Assembly: GCA_017416345.1 (NCBI GenBank)
Contig: JAFQCR010000016.1
Location: 34,932 to 98,931, forward strand
From: Clostridia bacterium
Lineage (GTDB): Bacteria; Bacillota; Clostridia; Oscillospirales; Acutalibacteraceae
DNA length: 64,000 bases
Direction of reading: 5' to 3'
The notes beneath the pieces were generated by a model. That model was not told the DNA's origin. It saw nothing but the letters and a program-made list of their open reading frames with translations, and did no database searches. Positions 59,196 through 64,000 of this stretch are shown in pieces (position 1 is the stretch's first letter; each line of letters starts with the position of its first letter). A program made the translations under genes and the position numbers.

Positions 59196-60344
59196 ATGGC
59201 AAACAGATTTGTTCTTAACGAAACCAGCTATCACGGCGCAGGCGCTATCAACGCCATCGCTGACGAGGTCACCGCACGTGGCTTCAAAAAGGCATTCGTA
59301 TGCTCCGACCCCGACCTTATCAAGTTCGGTGTTACCAAGAAGGTTACCGATGTTCTTGACAAGATCGGCTTTGCTTATGAGATCTACTCCAACATTAAGC
59401 CCAACCCCACTATTGAGAATGTTCAGACCGGTGTAGCCGCATTTAAGGCTGCAGGCACCGACTGCATCATCGCTATAGGCGGCGGTTCTTCTATGGATAC
59501 CGCAAAGGCTATCGGTATCATCATCACCAACCCCGAGTTCGCTGATGTTGTATCATTAGAGGGTGTTGCTCCCACCAAGAACCCCTGCGTTCCCATCATC
59601 GCAGTTCCCACCACCGCAGGTACCGCAGCAGAGGTTACCATCAACTACGTTATCACCGACGACGCAAAGAACCGCAAGATGGTTTGTGTTGACGTTCACG
59701 ACATCCCTGTTGTTGCGGTTGTCGATCCCGATATGATGTCCACCATGCCCAAGGGTCTCACCGCCGCAACCGGTATGGATGCTCTTACCCACGCTATCGA
59801 GGGCTACATCACCAAGGGAGCTTGGGAGATGAGCGATATGTTCCACATCAAGGCTATCGAGATCATCGCAAAGTCGCTCCGCGGCGCAGTTGCCAACGAT
59901 CCCGCAGGCCGTGAGGGAATGGCTCTCGGTCAGTACATCGCAGGCATGGGCTTTAGTAACGTCGGTCTTGGTATCGTTCACTCTATGGCTCATCCTCTGG
60001 GTGCTCTTTATGATACTCCCCACGGTGTTGCCAACGCTATCATTCTCCCCACCGTTATGGAGTACAATGCTCCCGCTACCGGTGAGAAGTACCGTGATAT
60101 CGCAAAGGCTATGGGCGTAGAAGGCGTTGACGCAATGAGCCTTGAGGATGCACGCAAGGCCGCTATCGACGCAGTTAAGCAGCTCAGCATCGACGTCGGT
60201 ATTCCTGCTGACCTTAAGGATATCGTTAAGGCCGAGGATGTTGACTTCCTCTCTGAAAGCGCATTTGCCGATGCTTGCCGTCCCGGTAACCCCAGAGACA
60301 CAAGCGTTGAGGAGATCAAGGCTCTGTACCTCTCTTTGATGTAA
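59196..60344 (+). CDS. fucO: iron-containing alcohol dehydrogenase, lactaldehyde reductase-like
   Basis: 382 residues. Group III Fe-ADH closely resembling FucO: start MANRFVLNETSYHG, IAIGGGSSMDTAKAIGI for NAD, IPTTAGTAAEV-like VPTTAGTAAEVTINYVITD, GMDALTHAIEGYI, and the metal histidines in HSMAHPLGALYDTPHG. FucO reduces lactaldehyde to 1,2-propanediol with NADH during fucose or rhamnose fermentation; other 1,2-diol or ethanol activity is possible. Expression under Rex would fit a role in redox balance. It is strongly codon-biased, single gene, with own terminator. Confidence 0.88.
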   Translation: MANRFVLNETSYHGAGAINAIADEVTARGFKKAFVCSDPDLIKFGVTKKVTDVLDKIGFAYEIYSNIKPNPTIENVQTGVAAFKAAGTDCIIAIGGGSSMDTAKAIGIIITNPEFADVVSLEGVAPTKNPCVPIIAVPTTAGTAAEVTINYVITDDAKNRKMVCVDVHDIPVVAVVDPDMMSTMPKGLTAATGMDALTHAIEGYITKGAWEMSDMFHIKAIEIIAKSLRGAVANDPAGREGMALGQYIAGMGFSNVGLGIVHSMAHPLGALYDTPHGVANAIILPTVMEYNAPATGEKYRDIAKAMGVEGVDAMSLEDARKAAIDAVKQLSIDVGIPADLKDIVKAEDVDFLSESAFADACRPGNPRDTSVEEIKALYLSLM

Positions 60345-60362
60345 TTTAAACCCCAATAATTT

Positions 60363-60396
60363 GATCCCGTTGCAAAAAATGCAACGGGATTTTTTC
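60363..60396 (+). terminator. terminator after fucO
   Basis: Stem GATCCCGTTGCA and complement, 5-nt loop, six T. Confidence 0.93.
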
Positions 60397-60415
60397 TTGT
60401 TCTGAGCAGTTTCTG

Positions 60416-60444
60416 TTGACAAATGACGCTTGAAAAGGTAAAAT
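60416..60444 (+). promoter_or_regulatory. promoter of the AEC transporter gene
   Basis: TTGACA, 17 nt, TAAAAT. Confidence 0.75.
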
Positions 60445-60479
60445 TTATATAGATATATTATTCGAAAGGATGTATTCAA

Positions 60480-61421
60480 TTGTTCGAAACCTTTTCGGCA
60501 ACACTTTCTCCGATGCTGGTAATGTTTTTGTGTATGGCACTGGGCTTTGTGGCCAACAAGCTCAAGCTCGCTCCCGAAAACACCGCAACGGTGCTGTCAA
60601 AGCTCGAAAATTACTTTTTAGTGCCTGCTCTGATACTCAACACCTTTATGACCTATTGCTCGGTCGAGTCCATCAAGGCGGAATATAGCCTTATTTTATG
60701 GTGTCTGCTGGTGCTGGTGCTGGCGGTGGTCATTGCGTGGCCGCTGTCGGGTCTTTTCAGCCGTGGCGGATACTCACGTGAGATATATAAATACGCTTTG
60801 ACCTTCGGTAATTTCTCGTTTATGGGTAACGCCATCGTCCCTGCCATATTAGGCCCCGAAATGCTGTATAACTATATGCTTTTCATCCTGCCGTTAAACA
60901 TTGCGGTATACACCGGCGGCGTTATTATTCTGATACCCCGCGGTGAGGGCAAAAACATCCTCAAAAGCCTTCTTAACCCGATATTTGTATCCATCATTGT
61001 CGGTGCCGTGCTTGGCCTTGTGGGCGCAAAACCGCACATTCCTGCGTTTATAACCAATACCATCGGAAACCTCGCAAGCTGTATGGGTCCGTTGGCCATG
61101 GTGCTTACGGGATTTGTCGTTGCTGATTATGATTTCGGCAAGCTGCTTAAAAACACCAAGGTCTATTTTGCTTCGCTTTTGAGACTTATCATACTGCCTG
61201 CTTTGTTTGTCGGTCTGCTTATCCTTTTGGGTGCCGACGAAATAGCCGTTATTATGGCCTTCTTTGCGTTTGGAACACCGCTTGGACTCAACACGGTGGT
61301 TTTTCCTGCGGCTTACGGGGGAGACACCTCCACGGGTGCTTCAATGGCCATGATATCTCATACGCTGTGTATCGTCACAATTCCGCTTATGTTTGCGATC
61401 TTGAAGATGATATTGGCATAA
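60480..61421 (+). CDS. AEC family auxin-efflux-like transporter
   Basis: 313 residues with ten membrane helices in two five-helix halves; ENTATVLSKLENYFLVPALIL and GNFSFMGNAIVPAIL are typical of the AEC (malate/auxin carrier) family, as is the late FAFGTPLGLNTVVFP. It probably exports or exchanges an organic acid. The start is TTG 60480 with an aaagga site. The next gene, an SGNH hydrolase, begins 25 nt after its stop and may be cotranscribed. Confidence 0.87.
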   Translation: MFETFSATLSPMLVMFLCMALGFVANKLKLAPENTATVLSKLENYFLVPALILNTFMTYCSVESIKAEYSLILWCLLVLVLAVVIAWPLSGLFSRGGYSREIYKYALTFGNFSFMGNAIVPAILGPEMLYNYMLFILPLNIAVYTGGVIILIPRGEGKNILKSLLNPIFVSIIVGAVLGLVGAKPHIPAFITNTIGNLASCMGPLAMVLTGFVVADYDFGKLLKNTKVYFASLLRLIILPALFVGLLILLGADEIAVIMAFFAFGTPLGLNTVVFPAAYGGDTSTGASMAMISHTLCIVTIPLMFAILKMILA

Positions 61422-61446
61422 AACTCTGCTATTTGAGGTGTTTAAA

Positions 61447-62124
61447 ATGAAAGATCTGCAAGAAAACATAGTTCCTGCCGAAAATCAAAACTCAGGGGAT
61501 TATTTTCCTCAGGGCGGCGGCGACGGAATAAGAGTGCTGTTTGTCGGCAACTCCATCACAAAGCACGCACCCAAGCCCCAGATCGGCTGGACCAACGACT
61601 GCGGAATGGCGGCATCGTGCCTTGAAAAGGACTACGTGCATCTGACCGCCGCAAAGATCAAAGAGCTTGACCCCAATATGTCGTTTGCGATCTTGCAGGT
61701 AGCCAACTTTGAACGTCAGTTTCCAACCAAGGACATTTATGCCGATTACAAGGACGCCATAGACTATAAGGCTGATATTATCATAATGTTCTTCGGTGCT
61801 AATGTGTCCAAGGATTACGATAAGGAAGAAAACCCTGCTGTCAGGTTCGGTGATAAATATGAGGAGCTGCGAAATGCGCTGAACTCCCACGGCACGGCCA
61901 AGGTCTTCCATTCGGGAGGATTTTACATCCGTCCCGTGCTCAATGCCGAGAAAAAAGCGGCGGCCGAGCGCTTGGGCGATACCTATATCGAGCTTGGTGA
62001 CATCGTCACCCGTGAGGAGACCCATGGCAAATTCAACCATCCAAGTGACCAAGGAATGCAGGAAATAGCCGATCTGTTCTTTAAAACAATCGAACCGACC
62101 TTAAAACAATTAACGAACAGTTAA
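61447..62124 (+). CDS. SGNH/GDSL-like hydrolase
   Basis: 225 residues, no signal peptide. Block I is FVGNSITKHAP with the nucleophile Ser replaced in context G-N-S, a block III-like FFGANVSKD and block V HPSDQGMQEIA with the Asp-His pair, as in GDSL esterases of the SGNH type. It may deacetylate a sugar or small ester. ATG 61447 has a gaggtg site; the in-frame GTG 61438 overlaps that site. Confidence 0.82.
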   Translation: MKDLQENIVPAENQNSGDYFPQGGGDGIRVLFVGNSITKHAPKPQIGWTNDCGMAASCLEKDYVHLTAAKIKELDPNMSFAILQVANFERQFPTKDIYADYKDAIDYKADIIIMFFGANVSKDYDKEENPAVRFGDKYEELRNALNSHGTAKVFHSGGFYIRPVLNAEKKAAAERLGDTYIELGDIVTREETHGKFNHPSDQGMQEIADLFFKTIEPTLKQLTNS

Positions 62125-62126
62125 AA

Positions 62127-62162
62127 AAAGAAAGCCTTTTTTACAAAAGGCTTTCTTTTTTT
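62127..62162. terminator. bidirectional terminator
   Basis: Stem AAAGAAAGCCTTTT and complement with a 4-nt loop between convergent genes, with long T and A tracts. Confidence 0.92.
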
Positions 62163-62163
62163 T

Positions 62164-63567
62164 TTACTTGTATTTTTCTCGGTCGGCAACGATTTTATCT
62201 TGAACGATGGTGTTGGCAAGATCTACTGCAGTATCGATTCTATTGGAAAGCGAATCGATTGCACTTTTTACACCTGCTGATGATTTGCTTGCAACCGAGT
62301 TGCGCCACGGCCAGGCATCATTGTTACCAAGTAGGGTAGAAAGTGGATCGTCAAACTGGAAGTACTTTTCGTTTGCGGTGGTGTTGATGATCTGATAGTA
62401 GAAATCACCTGCTTCGGTAGACAAAAAGGCGTTTCCAAGGTCGTAGTTGTTGTAATCCAACCAATAACGCAGGAAATAGCCTGCCGCATCGGCATTGGGT
62501 GCACCGTCGATTATTCCGTACATACGGTATATCGATGAAACGCGGCCGCTTTTGCCTGCCTCCATTGAGGGCAGATACGTAAATCCGACATTCTGAGGGT
62601 CCATATCCATAAAGTAACCTGTTGATTTAAGGCCGTACACGCCGATCACCACAAGACCGCACTTATTTTTTACAAAATCGGCGGTCGAGCCGTCAAGCAG
62701 GCCTTGCTCACGTGCATCAGCATACCACTGATAACCCTGTAACAGCTTGGGGTCGTTGATGTTGCTGGAGAACACATCGGTTCCGTAGTCGTATTTGACA
62801 AACGACGTGCCGAGTGAATCGGTGAAAATCTTTTCAGGCAGGCTGACGCCTGTATAATCAGAGCCAAGTGACTTAATATCCTTGGCGCATTTCAGCAATG
62901 TGTCCCAAGTCCAATTACCCTCTTCATAATAGTCGGCAGGTGTTTTAAAACCGTTTTCCTCAAAAACCGACTTATTAAAGTAAAGGAGGTTTGAACCCGT
63001 CCACGGTGAGCCCAGTGCATTTACAAGATAAACGTTGCCGTCGATAGTAGCGGTATCAAGAAGAGTTTTGTCCCAACGCGGATCATTAAGATCGACACTC
63101 GAAACCTTGTTGATGGGTGCGGCGATCTGAAGGGTCAGAGGAAAGCTCTGTGTGACCTCATTGCTTTTGAAAACGTCCGGTATATCACCCGAAGCCATCT
63201 TGGTCATTATCGTATTGACATATCCGACCTGCGGAACGAGATAAAGCTCCGCCTTAATGCCGATATCGTTTTCAATGTTGGCAAGGGGAACGGCTCCCTC
63301 GGTCTGGGTGTGATCGATCCATGTTGCGTAGCGCACCGTACTACCCTTAATGCTGTCCGGCATAGAGCTGTAAGGGCTCCAGTTGGGATCGTCGTAGATC
63401 GAACCCGAAGGTATATCGATAGTGTCGATAACGCTTACTGTTTTACTGCTTTCGGTTGAGGATGCGGTGTCCGATTCGGTGTTGTCGTTGCCGCCGCAGG
63501 CAATCAATGATGCGGCGAGACAAAGAGCAAAACCAACGCACATAGCCCGTTTAAGTATGCTTTTCAT
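62164..63567 (-). CDS. ABC transporter sugar-binding lipoprotein (family 1)
   Basis: 467 residues. Lipoprotein signal peptide with lipobox LIAC (Cys24) followed by a Ser/Thr/Asp-rich tether. The mature part looks like a family 1 solute-binding protein: GDIPDVFKSNE, WTWDTLLKCAKDI, and LDYNNYDLGNAFLS near the end. It captures an oligosaccharide or polyol outside the cell. No permease or ATPase gene lies in the window; they would be expected further downstream on other DNA or elsewhere. ATG with an aaggag site. Confidence 0.88.
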   Translation of the reverse strand: MKSILKRAMCVGFALCLAASLIACGGNDNTESDTASSTESSKTVSVIDTIDIPSGSIYDDPNWSPYSSMPDSIKGSTVRYATWIDHTQTEGAVPLANIENDIGIKAELYLVPQVGYVNTIMTKMASGDIPDVFKSNEVTQSFPLTLQIAAPINKVSSVDLNDPRWDKTLLDTATIDGNVYLVNALGSPWTGSNLLYFNKSVFEENGFKTPADYYEEGNWTWDTLLKCAKDIKSLGSDYTGVSLPEKIFTDSLGTSFVKYDYGTDVFSSNINDPKLLQGYQWYADAREQGLLDGSTADFVKNKCGLVVIGVYGLKSTGYFMDMDPQNVGFTYLPSMEAGKSGRVSSIYRMYGIIDGAPNADAAGYFLRYWLDYNNYDLGNAFLSTEAGDFYYQIINTTANEKYFQFDDPLSTLLGNNDAWPWRNSVASKSSAGVKSAIDSLSNRIDTAVDLANTIVQDKIVADREKYK

Positions 63568-63593
63568 ATATAACTCCTTTTTTCTGAATGTTT

Positions 63594-63640
63594 CGGAGGC
63601 TATTGGGATTCAAACCGGCAAATGAACCCAACAGCCTTCG
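63594..63640 (-). other. long hairpin in the leader of the binding-protein gene
   Basis: Arms of 14 nt (63594-63607 and 63627-63640, one mismatch, one wobble) plus an inner TTCA/TGAA pair enclose a 10-nt loop. It lies in the transcribed leader, ending about 26 nt before the start codon, and is not followed by a T run. Confidence 0.6.
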
Positions 63641-63666
63641 GGGTTGAGAGCTTACCCAACGGTTTA

Positions 63667-63695
63667 ATAATATCAAAGTGAATTCTTCGTTTCAA
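63667..63695 (-). promoter_or_regulatory. promoter of the solute-binding lipoprotein gene
   Basis: On the minus strand TTGAAA, 17 nt, TATTAT. Confidence 0.6.
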
Positions 63696-63794
63696 TGGCT
63701 TTTGATTAAAACAGACATTATTGTCCAGTCAACTTTGTTGTATACGTGAAATTTTTCGATATTGTTTTCTAACCGTAACCATATAAGTTATAAC

Positions 63795-63911
63795 CACCGG
63801 CTAAGCCGGTGGCTTGCTCAGCCCTATAAGGGCATGTTACTGGCTGGGCTGAAAGCCCACCGAAACATTTGACACTTGCACACTCGCCCTACCGCCACAG
63901 ATGTGGCTACT
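63795..63911 (+). repeat. multi-hairpin repeat, copy 2 (plus orientation)
   Basis: Hairpin CCACCGGC/GCCGGTGG, CTTGCTCAGCC, hairpin CCCT/AGGG, TTACTGGC, hairpin GGGCT/AGCCC, then a tail with GCCCTACCGCCAC. It has the same hairpin and linker order as the minus-strand copy at 37038. The interval 63700-64000 has no gene. Confidence 0.7.
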
Positions 63912-64000
63912 ATTTTTCGCCTCCCTTGTGCAAAGGGAGGTGGCACGCGCAGCGTGACGGAGGGATTGTAAAAAAGCACTCTCAAACAACCCCTCAGTCA
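63912..64000 (+). repeat. MITE-like repeat, second copy, cut by window end
   Basis: Hairpin CCTCCC/GGGAGG, TGG, small hairpin CACGC/GCGTG, GACGGAGGGATTGT, an A-rich centre, then ACAACCCCTCAGTCA, the start of the inverted right half. Matches the copy at 36906. Confidence 0.75.

Noticed and set aside
59556-60479. 307-codon minus-strand frame
   Set aside because: Antisense to the fucO-like gene and crossing its terminator; no coding evidence.

Overview
The window reads as chromosomal DNA of an anaerobic, endospore-forming member of the Clostridia, most like gut Oscillospirales/Ruminococcus-type bacteria. Supporting points are a spoIIR sporulation gene, a dnaG-rpoD operon, Gram-positive style promoters (TTGACA-17-TATAAT) with strong AGGAGG ribosome sites, AT-rich intergenic DNA, a fused SecDF, a GH25 muramidase, a SipW-type secreted protein, and several AraC regulators beside carbohydrate genes. 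Species cannot be fixed from the sequence alone.

Layout. 1-7.9 kb: surface polysaccharide block, with an acyltransferase cut by the window edge, UDP-GlcNAc 2-epimerase, the complete CapE/CapF/CapG set for UDP-N-acetyl-L-fucosamine, and two related nucleotidyltransferase-fold genes. 7.9-14.5 kb: YitT membrane protein, a nitrilase-GDPD fusion enzyme, a clan-A-like glycosidase with a divergent AraC regulator, and a cation/proton antiporter preceded by a structured leader that may be a Na+ riboswitch. 14.5-28 kb: housekeeping block with PHP phosphatase, Lrp regulator, aminotransferase, ispE, spoIIR, rpmE, an IMPACT-family gene, dnaG, rpoD, small conserved genes, trmK, rqcH and a sugar isomerase-like gene. 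28-33 kb: Na+-coupled NSS transporter, tRNA-Ser, an NAD-dependent epimerase with divergent AraC gene, GH25 muramidase and the RNase P RNA.

33-39.6 kb: accessory surface region. A 1148-residue secreted modular protein is followed at 15 nt by a 50-residue peptide gene; then comes a patch of hairpin-rich repeats, and then a TasA/camelysin-like protein with a beta-helix body preceded by a 28-codon leader ORF, a terminator-like hairpin and a perfect palindrome. 39.6-46 kb: YibE/F membrane protein, then an amino-sugar operon (ROK kinase, N-acetylhexosamine 1-kinase-like, nagB, nagA) with a divergent PocR-AraC regulator, then tRNA-Pro whose 5' half and leader are duplicated 201 bp upstream. 46-54 kb: ECF-type sigma factor with a PASTA-bearing membrane partner, an aminotransferase, secDF with an unusual Ser/Thr linker, and serC. 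54-64 kb: envelope lipid/glycan operon (glycosyltransferase-GtrA-phosphodiester glycosidase fusion, unknown membrane protein, PAP2 phosphatase, lipid kinase), fucO-like dehydrogenase with a probable Rex box, AEC transporter, SGNH hydrolase, a solute-binding lipoprotein, and a second copy of the hairpin repeat family at the right edge.

The best candidates for something undescribed are: the fused glycosyltransferase/phosphodiester glycosidase; the sigma factor with PASTA sensor; the secreted giant protein with its coupled acidic micro-peptide; the tRNA-Pro interrupted-promoter duplication; the structured antiporter leader; and the nitrilase-GDPD fusion with an operator inside its promoter.
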